32,922 bases of DNA from Phenylobacterium sp. (lineage in GTDB: Bacteria; Pseudomonadota; Alphaproteobacteria; Caulobacterales; Caulobacteraceae), in contig NZ_JAICYI010000039.1 in NCBI RefSeq assembly GCF_025934275.1, forward strand, positions 1 through 32,922, in the 5' to 3' direction. This document shows positions 25,593 through 32,922 of this stretch, one piece after another. Made by a program: the position numbers and the translations under genes. Within the stretch, counting starts at the first letter, position 1. The number at the start of each line of letters is the position of its first letter. The notes below the pieces were generated by a model. The model was not told where the DNA came from and searched no databases. It saw only the letters and a list, made by a program, of their open reading frames with translations.

Positions 25593-26093
25593 GTGGCCAA
25601 GGATGACGAGAGGGCGCCGATCGAGGGCGTGGAGGTCCGCGAGACCGGGCGCGGCAAGTTCCAGGTCGAGGTGCGCACGGCGTCGGGCCTGCTCCTCGCC
25701 GACGAGCCCGCCGCCGCCGGCGGCCTGGGCTCGGGCGCCACCCCCTACGATCTGCTCGCCGCGGCGCTCGGCGCCTGCACCGCCATGACGCTTCGGCTCT
25801 ACGCCGACCGCAAGGGCTGGCCGCTCAGGTCCGCGCTGGTGCGCGTGGCCCACCGCAGCCAGGGCCTGGAAGTCAAGGACCGCTTCGCCCGCGAGATCGT
25901 GCTGGAGGGCGAGCTGGCGGCGGAGCAGAAGCAGCGCCTCCTGGAGATCGCCGAACGCTGCCCGGTGCACAAGACGCTCACGCGCGGATCCGAGATCGTC
26001 TCCGTGCTCGCCGACAACCGTGAGCCATGCGCGCTGGAGCCGGAGCCCCTCGACCACGCCAGCGACATGCTGGAGCTGGTGGAGGATTACTGA
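25593..26093 (+). CDS. OsmC-family peroxiredoxin-like protein
   Basis: A 166-residue protein starting at GTG 25593, with GGAGGG five bases upstream. The OsmC/Ohr fold is shown by GSGATPYDLLAAALGACTAMTLRLYADRKG and by EIAERCPVHKTL. The two redox cysteines are C62 and C123, as in enzymes that reduce organic hydroperoxides with lipoylated or thiol partners. It is 18 bases downstream of ispE and convergent with the P-type ATPase gene, overlapping it by seven bases. Family assignment is strong; whether it is a true hydroperoxide reductase is not shown. Confidence 0.92.
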   Translation: MAKDDERAPIEGVEVRETGRGKFQVEVRTASGLLLADEPAAAGGLGSGATPYDLLAAALGACTAMTLRLYADRKGWPLRSALVRVAHRSQGLEVKDRFAREIVLEGELAAEQKQRLLEIAERCPVHKTLTRGSEIVSVLADNREPCALEPEPLDHASDMLELVEDY

Positions 26094-28612
26094 GGCGGCG
26101 GCCTGACGCGCGCCCAGCCGGCCCTGGCCAGGGGCCACCAGCCGGAGGCGGCCGCTGCGATGGCGATCGCGGCGCCGAGCAGCATCGCAGGCGGCCGAGC
26201 GACCTCGAACATTCGGGCTGCGGCCGGAGCCAGGAGGACGATGACGAGCAGCAGCACGGCCGCGCCGGCGATCAGCCAGTAGATCCTGCGGTGCGGCGCC
26301 AGGAGGCGTCCGCCCCGCGACGTTGCGTCGGCCAAGGCGAGGCCGAGATTGCCGAGCACCAGAGCGGTGAAGACGGCGCCCCGCGCGACGGGCTCCGAGC
26401 CGTGCCCCAGCGCCCAGACATAGAGTCCGATCAATCCGCCGAGCAGCGCCGACCCCTGGGCGGCGGCGAGCGCGAGCTGGGGAAGTCCGAAGAGCGGTTC
26501 ATCACGTGGTCGGGGCGGCCGTCGCATGGCGTCCGCTTCGCTCGGCTCGCCTTCGAAGGCGAGCGCGCAGATCGGATCGATGGCGAGCTCGAGCAGCACG
26601 ACGTGCATCGGAAACAGTACGGGCGGGAGACCCAACAGGATGGGCAGCAGGGCGAGGCCCGCGATCGGCACGTGAATGGCCGTGATGTAGACGAGCGCCC
26701 GACGGAGGTTCGCGAAGATCCGTCGCCCCAGCCGAACGCCGGCCACGATCGATGCGAAGTTGTCGTCCAGGAGGATGACATCGGCCGCTTCCCGCGCCAC
26801 GTCGGTGCCGCGCCCACCCATGGCGATGCCGACATGAGCCGCCTGGAGCGCGGGGGCGTCGTTGACGCCGTCGCCGGTCATCGCGACCACCTGGCCGTCG
26901 GCGGTCAGGGCCTCGACGACCCGCAGCTTCTGGTCGGGCGCGACGCGGGCGCAGACCCGCACGCTGCGCAGCCGTTCGGCGAGGATGGGAAGGGGCAGGG
27001 CGGCGATCTCCTGGCCGGTGATGACTCCCGGCTCGACGGACAACCCCGCGGCGCGGGCGATCGCGCCGGCCGTGGCCGGGTGATCGCCGGTGATCATCAT
27101 CACTTCGATGCCGGCGCCTCGCGCCTCGGCGACCGCCTGAGGGGCGTCGGGCCGCACCGGATCGACAAACCCGAGAAGCCCGGACAAGGCGAAGATGGCG
27201 GCCTCCGGCTGTTCCGGCGCAGCGCCGTCGACCCGCGCCTTGGCGACGGCCAGCACCCGGCATCCCTCGGCCGCCAGCCGGTGCACCTCGGCCACGAGGC
27301 TGGTCGCCTCCGCCGGACCGAGGCGGCACAGCCGGACAATGGCTTCGGGCGCGCCCTTGGCCGCGAGCAGCCACCCCGGCCCGGCGCGCCAGAGCTGCAC
27401 GATCGCCAGGCGCTCCGGTCGGATCGGCCAGCTGGCGTCGGGTCCGCTCGGCGGGACGGCCTCGGCGAGCCCCAGCGTCTCGGCCAGCGCATGGACGGCC
27501 TTGTCCATGGGATCGCTCGCGTGGACGGCGCTCGCCAGCGCGGAGGTCTGGACGAGGCTCTTCAATTCCCCGGACGGGGCCGGATCGACCCCGGCGTCCC
27601 ACCGCTGTGCGGGCGTCCACAGGCGGGTCAGACGCATGCGGTTTTCCGTGATCGTGCCGGTCTTGTCGACGCAGAGCACGGTGGCGGCGCCCAGCGCATC
27701 GATGACCGCGCCGCGGCGGACGAGGACCCGATGGGCCGCAAGGCGCCAGGCGCCCAGCGCCATGAAGACGGCCAGCACCATCGGGAACTCCTCGGGCGCC
27801 AGGGCGATCGCGGCGGTGATGCCGGCGAGCGCGCCTTCCACCCAGTCGCGGCGCACCAGGCCGTAGGCGACGGTGATGAGGACGCAGAAACCGATCGCGC
27901 CGGCGCCCAGCAGGCGGACCAGACGCCCGGCCGTGCGCTGGAGCGGCGTCGGTTCGCTGGCGATGCCGGCCAGCGAGGCGCCGATGCGGCCGAGCGCGGA
28001 GGCCGGGCCCGTGCGGACGACTTCGGCGATCCCCTGACCGCTCACGATGAGCGTGCCGGCGAACAGCCAGGGACTAAGGTCCTCGCCGACAGGCTCCCGG
28101 TCTTGCTCCTCGCTGATGGCGAGACGCTTGGCGGCCGGCGCGGACTCGCCGGTGAGCGCGGACTCGTCGACGCCCAGCATGTCTCCGGCGACGAGGCGGC
28201 CATCGGCGGCGATCCGCTCGCCCTCGGCCAGCAGCATCAGATCGCCCGGCACGAGCTGGCCGGCGGGGATGTGGCCCTGGACGCCGTCACGAAGCACCCG
28301 CACGTGAGGCTGGGCGAGATCGCGCAGCGCCGCGAGCGCCCGCTCGCTGCGGGCCTCCTGGGCGATGACGAGCCCCACGGATACGGCCGCGGCCGCCACC
28401 AGGAACAGACCTTCGCCCACATCGCCCAGCAGGAGATAGAGCGCGGCGGCGGCCAGCATGAGCAGGGACATGGGCTCACGCAGGCATTCGAGCGCGATGG
28501 CGAGGACGCTGCGGCGCTTCGGCTTCGGCAGCTCGTTCGGCCCGAAGGCGCTCAGCCGCGCGGCGGCTTCGACCGAGCTCAAGCCGACCAGAGGCTCGGT
28601 TCGGTCAGCCAT
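26087..28612 (-). CDS. P2-type cation-transporting P-type ATPase
   Basis: An 841-residue integral inner-membrane pump. The cation ATPase N-terminal domain (LSSVEAAARLSAFGPNELP) precedes M1-M2; the actuator motif TGES is at 154-157, and the phosphorylated Asp316 is in DKTGTITENRM. The hinge motif is MTGDGVNDAPALQAAHVGIAMG, and about six C-terminal membrane segments follow. The M4 motif is PEEFP (273-277) in place of the PEGLP of most Ca2+ pumps, so ion specificity is uncertain (Ca2+, Mn2+ or another). Its ATG follows the UspA stop directly, so the two genes form an operon. A FixK/FNR-like site lies upstream of the pair. Confidence 0.92.
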   Translation of the reverse strand: MADRTEPLVGLSSVEAAARLSAFGPNELPKPKRRSVLAIALECLREPMSLLMLAAAALYLLLGDVGEGLFLVAAAAVSVGLVIAQEARSERALAALRDLAQPHVRVLRDGVQGHIPAGQLVPGDLMLLAEGERIAADGRLVAGDMLGVDESALTGESAPAAKRLAISEEQDREPVGEDLSPWLFAGTLIVSGQGIAEVVRTGPASALGRIGASLAGIASEPTPLQRTAGRLVRLLGAGAIGFCVLITVAYGLVRRDWVEGALAGITAAIALAPEEFPMVLAVFMALGAWRLAAHRVLVRRGAVIDALGAATVLCVDKTGTITENRMRLTRLWTPAQRWDAGVDPAPSGELKSLVQTSALASAVHASDPMDKAVHALAETLGLAEAVPPSGPDASWPIRPERLAIVQLWRAGPGWLLAAKGAPEAIVRLCRLGPAEATSLVAEVHRLAAEGCRVLAVAKARVDGAAPEQPEAAIFALSGLLGFVDPVRPDAPQAVAEARGAGIEVMMITGDHPATAGAIARAAGLSVEPGVITGQEIAALPLPILAERLRSVRVCARVAPDQKLRVVEALTADGQVVAMTGDGVNDAPALQAAHVGIAMGGRGTDVAREAADVILLDDNFASIVAGVRLGRRIFANLRRALVYITAIHVPIAGLALLPILLGLPPVLFPMHVVLLELAIDPICALAFEGEPSEADAMRRPPRPRDEPLFGLPQLALAAAQGSALLGGLIGLYVWALGHGSEPVARGAVFTALVLGNLGLALADATSRGGRLLAPHRRIYWLIAGAAVLLLVIVLLAPAAARMFEVARPPAMLLGAAIAIAAAASGWWPLARAGWARVRPPPQ

Positions 28613-29458
28613 CTAGTGGCAGAGCAGGGCTGGGGTCTTGCATCCCCACAGGACGTGCTCGGTCGCCCCGCCGAGCACGAATTCGCGGATCCGCGAGTGA
28701 CCGTAGGCGCCCATCACCAAGAGGTCGGGTTTGCGGCGGGCGAGAAAGTCGTCGAGGACCTTGCCGATCCGCCGCCCCGCCGCGGGAATCTCCTCAGCTT
28801 GCGCCTTTATGCCGTGGGCGGCGAGGTGGCGGACGAGATCGGAGGAGACGCCGGGGCCCGCGGCCGGCTTCTCGTCGACAACGCTGAGGATGCGCACCTC
28901 CGCCGCCGATTCCAGCAGCGGCATGGCCGCGGCGACCGCCGAGGCGGCGCAGGCGCTGCCGTCCCATGCGATCGCGATCTTCTCCAGGCCGCCGGGGAAG
29001 CGCGTCTGGCCCACGGTGTAGATGAGCACCGGCCGGCCCGAGCCGAAGATGGCGCTCTGGGCCACTTCCCGCTGGCCGGGCAGGCGGTCGGCCATGGGGA
29101 CCAGGCAGAGGTCGTGGGTGCGGGCGCGCCGGGCGACTTCGGCGGGCATGTCGAACAGGGTGAGCTTCGGCTCGGCGACAGCCTCGAAGACCGTCGCGGC
29201 CTTCGCCTTGCCGGTGAAGGCCTGCGCCAACGCGTTGGCGGTGGCCAGGCTGCGGGCCTCCTCCGAGTCCACGAGGTTCGACAGCCCGATCAGGTAATCC
29301 GCGAGCCGGTTGCTCTCCAGCGGGATATCCGCAGGCATGGCCAGCAGGGTGAGCTTGCCGCCCACGATCTTGGCGAAGGCCACCGCCTCGTCGATCGCGG
29401 CCTCAGGCGTCGGATCCGGGTAGGTGTCGATATGCAGGAGCAGGTCCTTGAAAGCCAT
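28613..29458 (-). CDS. Universal stress protein (tandem UspA)
   Basis: A 281-residue cytoplasmic protein with two Usp-like halves. The C-terminal half has the ATP-binding pattern G-x2-G-x9-G near VMGAYGHSRIREFVLGGATEHVLWG, while the N-terminal half (MAFKDLLLHIDTYPDPTPEAAIDEAVAFAKI) is more diverged. A strong ribosome-binding site AAGGAGG lies at 29464-29470 on the minus strand. The stop TAG abuts the P-type ATPase ATG with no gap. In Caulobacter and rhizobia such Usp proteins are often induced under low oxygen by FixK; the candidate site at 29512 fits that pattern. Binding and role are otherwise unknown. Confidence 0.92.
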   Translation of the reverse strand: MAFKDLLLHIDTYPDPTPEAAIDEAVAFAKIVGGKLTLLAMPADIPLESNRLADYLIGLSNLVDSEEARSLATANALAQAFTGKAKAATVFEAVAEPKLTLFDMPAEVARRARTHDLCLVPMADRLPGQREVAQSAIFGSGRPVLIYTVGQTRFPGGLEKIAIAWDGSACAASAVAAAMPLLESAAEVRILSVVDEKPAAGPGVSSDLVRHLAAHGIKAQAEEIPAAGRRIGKVLDDFLARRKPDLLVMGAYGHSRIREFVLGGATEHVLWGCKTPALLCH

Positions 29459-29511
29459 ATCGGCCTCCTTCGCGTCGGAGCGCCTTTTCGCCCGGCGGGA
29501 AGCGTCCGGCT

Positions 29512-29525
29512 TTGATGTGCCGCAA
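29512..29525 (-). promoter_or_regulatory. Candidate FixK/FNR-type site upstream of the Usp-ATPase operon
   Basis: TTGAT-GTGC-CGCAA compares with the consensus TTGAT-N4-ATCAA. The first half is exact and the second keeps three of five bases. If its centre sits at -41.5, transcription begins near 29477, 19 bases upstream of the UspA start and before the ribosome-binding site. One imperfect half-site makes this tentative. Confidence 0.4.
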
Positions 29526-29586
29526 GGCGCGAGTTCCGGGCGCCGTCTAGACCTCGCGCAACGTCAGCGAGGATCCGAGAGCCGAG

Positions 29587-30633
29587 ATGCCGAGACCCGG
29601 ACCCGCGGCGGAGCAAGGGCCCGAAGCCATCGCTTGGCGGCTCGCCGTGATGGCGCTCTCGCTCCTGGGCGCTTGGTGGCTTCGCGACGTGCTTCTGATG
29701 GCGTTCGCCGCCGTGCTCATTGCGATCGCGCTCTCCGCGCTCGCCGAGGTCCTGCGCCGCGTGACGCACCTTCCGCGGCTCGCAGCCCTGGCCGTCGTGG
29801 TGGTCCTTACCATCGGCTTCGTCGCGGGCGCGCTGGCGCTGTTCGGATGGCGCATCGCCGACCAGCTCGACGGCATCCTGGCCAGGACGCAGGCGAGCCT
29901 CGTCCAGCTGATGACGCTGGCCCGCGAGCACCAATGGTCGGGCGTCCTTCTGGAACGGTTGACGGCGGCGCGGATCGACACAGCGACGGCCCAGTTCGCC
30001 CCGGCGCTCGCCTCGACGCTCGGGGGAATCGGCCAGAGCGCGGCCTATACGGCGATCGTAGTGGCGAGCGGCGTCTTCCTGGCCATCGATCCCGGCCGCC
30101 ACCGGCAAGGGCTGTTGGCGCTCGTCCCGCCCGCTCGGCGGGGTGCGGCCAGGACGTTCCTCGACCGCTCGGGCCAGGTGATGCGAAAGTGGCTGGTCAG
30201 CCGGCTCATCGTGATGGTCGCGATCGGGGTGCTCTCGAGCCTCGGCCTCTGGCTGCTGGGGATCGACGGCGCCTTGGCGCTAGGCCTGACTGGGGGCCTT
30301 TTGACGTTCATTCCGCTCGTGGGCGCGCTGATCGCCGCCGTCCCCGCGATCCTGGTGGCCCTCGCCCAATCGCCGCTGCAGGCGGTCTATGTGGCGCTCA
30401 TGTATTGGGCGGTGCACTTCATCGAGGGGACTTTCATTACCCCCTATGTGCAAGACGAGGAGACCGAGCTGCCGCCAGTGCTGACCATGTTCTCGGCGCT
30501 CGTCGCGGCGGCGCTGTTCGGTGCGGTGGGCGTGTTCCTCTCCAGCCCCCTGGCGCTGGTCGCGATCGTGGCCCTGCGGATGTTCTACGTGGAGCCCGGG
30601 TCAGCGAAACGCGCACCCATCGCGGCCGAATAG
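29587..30633 (+). CDS. AI-2E-family (TqsA/PerM-like) membrane permease
   Basis: A 348-residue inner-membrane protein with about seven to eight hydrophobic segments (WRLAVMALSLLGAWWL, VLLMAFAAVLIAIALSAL, LAALAVVVVLTIGFVAGAL, LIVMVAIGVLSSLGLWLLG, LTFIPLVGALIAAVPAILVAL and others). The family signature LTFIPLVGALIAAVPA and HFIEGTFITPYVQ is present. Members include the autoinducer-2 exporter TqsA and Na+/H+ antiporters, so substrate cannot be assigned. It is transcribed divergently from the Usp-ATPase operon across 128 bases and convergently with amtB. The amphipathic stretch 95-160 between membrane segments is a normal feature of the family. Confidence 0.9.
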   Translation: MPRPGPAAEQGPEAIAWRLAVMALSLLGAWWLRDVLLMAFAAVLIAIALSALAEVLRRVTHLPRLAALAVVVVLTIGFVAGALALFGWRIADQLDGILARTQASLVQLMTLAREHQWSGVLLERLTAARIDTATAQFAPALASTLGGIGQSAAYTAIVVASGVFLAIDPGRHRQGLLALVPPARRGAARTFLDRSGQVMRKWLVSRLIVMVAIGVLSSLGLWLLGIDGALALGLTGGLLTFIPLVGALIAAVPAILVALAQSPLQAVYVALMYWAVHFIEGTFITPYVQDEETELPPVLTMFSALVAAALFGAVGVFLSSPLALVAIVALRMFYVEPGSAKRAPIAAE

Positions 30634-30636
30634 AAA

Positions 30637-30658
30637 CGGGGGACCCGAAGGTCCCCCG
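30637..30658 (-). terminator. Hairpin terminator between the AI-2E permease gene and amtB
   Basis: A nine-base perfect stem, CGGGGGACC (30637-30645) with GGTCCCCCG (30650-30658), closes a CGAA loop. On the minus strand it is followed by TTTCTATT, so it best serves amtB. On the plus strand no T-tract follows. Confidence 0.7.
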
Positions 30659-30691
30659 CGCCAGCTCTCCTACTGATGCTCGTGCTCGCGG

Positions 30692-32029
30692 TCAGGCCTG
30701 GACGACCTCGCCGTGCAGGTTGAGGTCGAGGCCCTCGATCTCGACTTCCTCCGAAACCCTGAGGCCGATCGTGGACTTGATGGCGAGAAGGATCACGAAG
30801 GTGACCACCGCGCAGTACGCGAAGGTCGCGCCGATGTCCTCCAGCTGCAGGACCATCTGGTGCAGGTTGCCGTCGTGCAGCCACCCCTTCGATGCCGAAT
30901 TGACCGCGTTGGAGGCGAAGACGCCGGTCAGCAGCGCGCCCAGCGCCCCGCCCACCCCGTGCACGCCCCAGGCGTCGAGCGCGTCGTCGTACTTGAAGAT
31001 GTGCTTCACATGGACGGCCGAGAGATAGCAGACCACGCCCGCAGCGATGCCGATCAGCAGGGCGTCGGCGGGGTTCACGAACCCCGACGCCGGAGTGATC
31101 GCGACCAGGCCCGCGACCGCGCCGGAGATCATGCCGAGCACCGAGGGCTTCTTGGCGACGATCCATTCGGCGACCATCCAGGCGAGCGAGGCGCCGGCCG
31201 TGGCGATCTGGGTGGCCGCAGCCGCCATCCCCGCTTGCGCGCCGGAGGTCACCGCCGAGCCGGCGTTGAAGCCGAACCAGCCGACCCACAGCAGCGAGGC
31301 GCCGATCACCGAATAGGCCAGGTTGTGCGGCGCCATGTTCTCGGTGCCGAAGCCCTTGCGCCGCCCGAGCATGAGGGCCGCGACGAGGCCGGCGGTGCCG
31401 GCGTTCAGGTGCACCACCGTGCCGCCGGCGAAGTCCAGCGCGCCCGCCTTGCCGAGCCAGCCGCCGCCCCACACCCAGTGGGCGATCGGGCAGTAGACCA
31501 GGAGGAGCCAGGCGCCCATGAACGCCAGGAAGGCCGAGAATTTCATGCGGTCGGCCAGCGCGCCGGCGATCAGCGCCGGCGTGATGATGGCGAACGTCAT
31601 CTGGAAGAACATGTAGACGCTCTCCGGGATGGTCGCGGCGAGCGGGCTGGTGGCGTTCAGCCCCATCGGTCCGAGCAGCAGGTATTTCACCCCGCCGATC
31701 AGAGCGTTGTTCGCGCCGCCGTCGGTGAAGGCGATCGAATAGCCGATCACCATCCACAGCACGGTGATCAGCGCCGTGGCGCCGAAGCTCTGGGCGAGCG
31801 TGGCCAGGATGTTCTTCTTGCGGACCATGCCGGCGTAGAACAGCGCCAGCCCCGGGACGGTCATCATCAGCACCAGCACCGAGGAGGTGAGCATCCAGGC
31901 GGTGTCGCCGCTGTCGATCTTGGGCGCAGCGGGCGCCGCGGCCTGGGCGAGCGCCGGGCCCGCCATGAGGGCGGCCAGCAGCGGCGCAGAACCGAGCGCC
32001 GCCAGCCGCTGCAACTTCGATTTCGTCAT
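30692..32029 (-). CDS. amtB: Ammonium transporter
   Basis: A 445-residue Amt/Mep/Rh channel of the inner membrane. The start at 32029 (MTKSKLQRLAALGSAPLLAAL) follows AGGGGAA and gives a cleavable signal peptide, as in other AmtB proteins. An upstream ATG at 32071 is less likely. About eleven membrane segments follow. The twin pore histidines are His207 (VVHLNAGTAGLVAAL) and His357 (WGVHGVGGALGALL), and the conserved Asp160 lies in ALADRMKFSA, all as in E. coli AmtB. It lies 38 bases downstream of glnK in an operon. GlnK blocks the channel under nitrogen excess. Confidence 0.95.
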   Translation of the reverse strand: MTKSKLQRLAALGSAPLLAALMAGPALAQAAAPAAPKIDSGDTAWMLTSSVLVLMMTVPGLALFYAGMVRKKNILATLAQSFGATALITVLWMVIGYSIAFTDGGANNALIGGVKYLLLGPMGLNATSPLAATIPESVYMFFQMTFAIITPALIAGALADRMKFSAFLAFMGAWLLLVYCPIAHWVWGGGWLGKAGALDFAGGTVVHLNAGTAGLVAALMLGRRKGFGTENMAPHNLAYSVIGASLLWVGWFGFNAGSAVTSGAQAGMAAAATQIATAGASLAWMVAEWIVAKKPSVLGMISGAVAGLVAITPASGFVNPADALLIGIAAGVVCYLSAVHVKHIFKYDDALDAWGVHGVGGALGALLTGVFASNAVNSASKGWLHDGNLHQMVLQLEDIGATFAYCAVVTFVILLAIKSTIGLRVSEEVEIEGLDLNLHGEVVQA

Positions 32030-32067
32030 CTTTGGGTTCCCCTTGTCCCTTATGGCGGGTTCGCGCT

Positions 32068-32704
<637 letters not shown>

Positions 32705-32922
32705 ATGAGCATTTATCGCGTCCTGACCGCGGCGTCGGCCGCTGTCCTCCTGACCGGACTGATCGCGCCGAGCGCTCTGGCCCAGGCCGCCGCGCCCGGC
32801 GTCCGCAGCGCCACCACCCAGGGCCAGGCCGCGCAGGCCACCGGCCGGCCGACCAGCGACGCGCCGGCCGCCAGCCAGCCGCAGGGCGCCGCCGCGGCGG
32901 TGGCGCAGGGGACCGGCGCCGC
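32705..32922 (+). CDS. Exported Ala/Gln-rich protein, 5' end only
   Basis: The frame is open from ATG 32705 to the window end (72 codons seen), with GAGGA five bases upstream. It begins with a signal peptide (MSIYRVLTAASAAVLLTG...), likely cut after SALAQA, and continues as low-complexity Ala/Gln/Gly/Thr sequence. I do not recognise a family. The product is presumably periplasmic or outer-membrane; nothing more can be said without the rest of the gene. Confidence 0.7.
   Translation, partial: MSIYRVLTAASAAVLLTGLIAPSALAQAAAPGVRSATTQGQAAQATGRPTSDAPAASQPQGAAAAVAQGTGA

Noticed and set aside
26027..29515. A 1162-codon plus-strand open frame opposite the ATPase and UspA genes.
   Set aside because: Composition is typical of antisense frames in high-GC DNA (Gly/Arg/Asp/Gln-rich, no motifs), and both minus-strand genes are unambiguous.

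Overview
This is about 33 kb of very GC-rich, gene-dense DNA from an alphaproteobacterium, most likely a member of the Caulobacteraceae (Phenylobacterium or Caulobacter type). The reasons are a PopZ-type C-terminus directly upstream of valS, two exact copies of the alphaproteobacterial LexA operator GTTC-N7-GTTC, GHMP-kinase, TlyA and ETF-QO genes of alphaproteobacterial character, and dispersed CTCCC/GGGAG intergenic hairpins. The genus is inference. No rRNA, tRNA, CRISPR array, transposase or phage gene was seen, and the window looks like core chromosome with small accessory touches.

Layout. 1-448: 3' end of popZ. 451-593: a pair of inverted dispersed repeats. 618-3284: valS. 3393-6308: a three-gene run encoding an exported TPR protein and two tandem paralogous periplasmic proteins, each made of three TonB-C-like modules. 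6410-7288: a YghU-type glutathione S-transferase. 7428-7991: an unrecognised helical protein whose promoter and start codon are covered by a LexA operator. 8170-9696: exported S10 serine carboxypeptidase. 9825-12333: acyl-CoA synthetase, then TlyA rRNA methyltransferase. 12330-14019 (minus): a SAM methyltransferase with a tail typical of polysaccharide enzymes, and a glycine-zipper envelope protein. 14172-15440: a TrmA/RlmD-type RNA methyltransferase.

15446-19492 is the most interesting part. It holds a radical SAM protein of the PA0069/SplB-like family on the minus strand, with a LexA operator just upstream and a C-terminal QLQLF sequence that resembles a beta-sliding-clamp binding motif. 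A small glycosyltransferase-like gene is divergent from it. A soluble lytic transglycosylase and a family-4-like uracil-DNA glycosylase follow on the minus strand. Together the operator and the clamp-like motif suggest an SOS-induced, replisome-associated radical SAM enzyme. That is inference from sequence and untested here.

19641-21165: a YCII protein, a secreted RTX-repeat protein and a terminator. 21256-26093: ETF-ubiquinone oxidoreductase, a TPR lipoprotein, ispE and an OsmC-family protein, all on the plus strand. 26087-29458 (minus): a two-gene operon of a universal stress protein and a P-type cation ATPase, with a FixK/FNR-like site upstream. 29587-30633: an AI-2E-family permease. 30692-32406 (minus): glnK-amtB, the nitrogen-sensing and ammonium-uptake pair, ending in a hairpin terminator. 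32705-end: the 5' end of a small exported Ala/Gln-rich protein.
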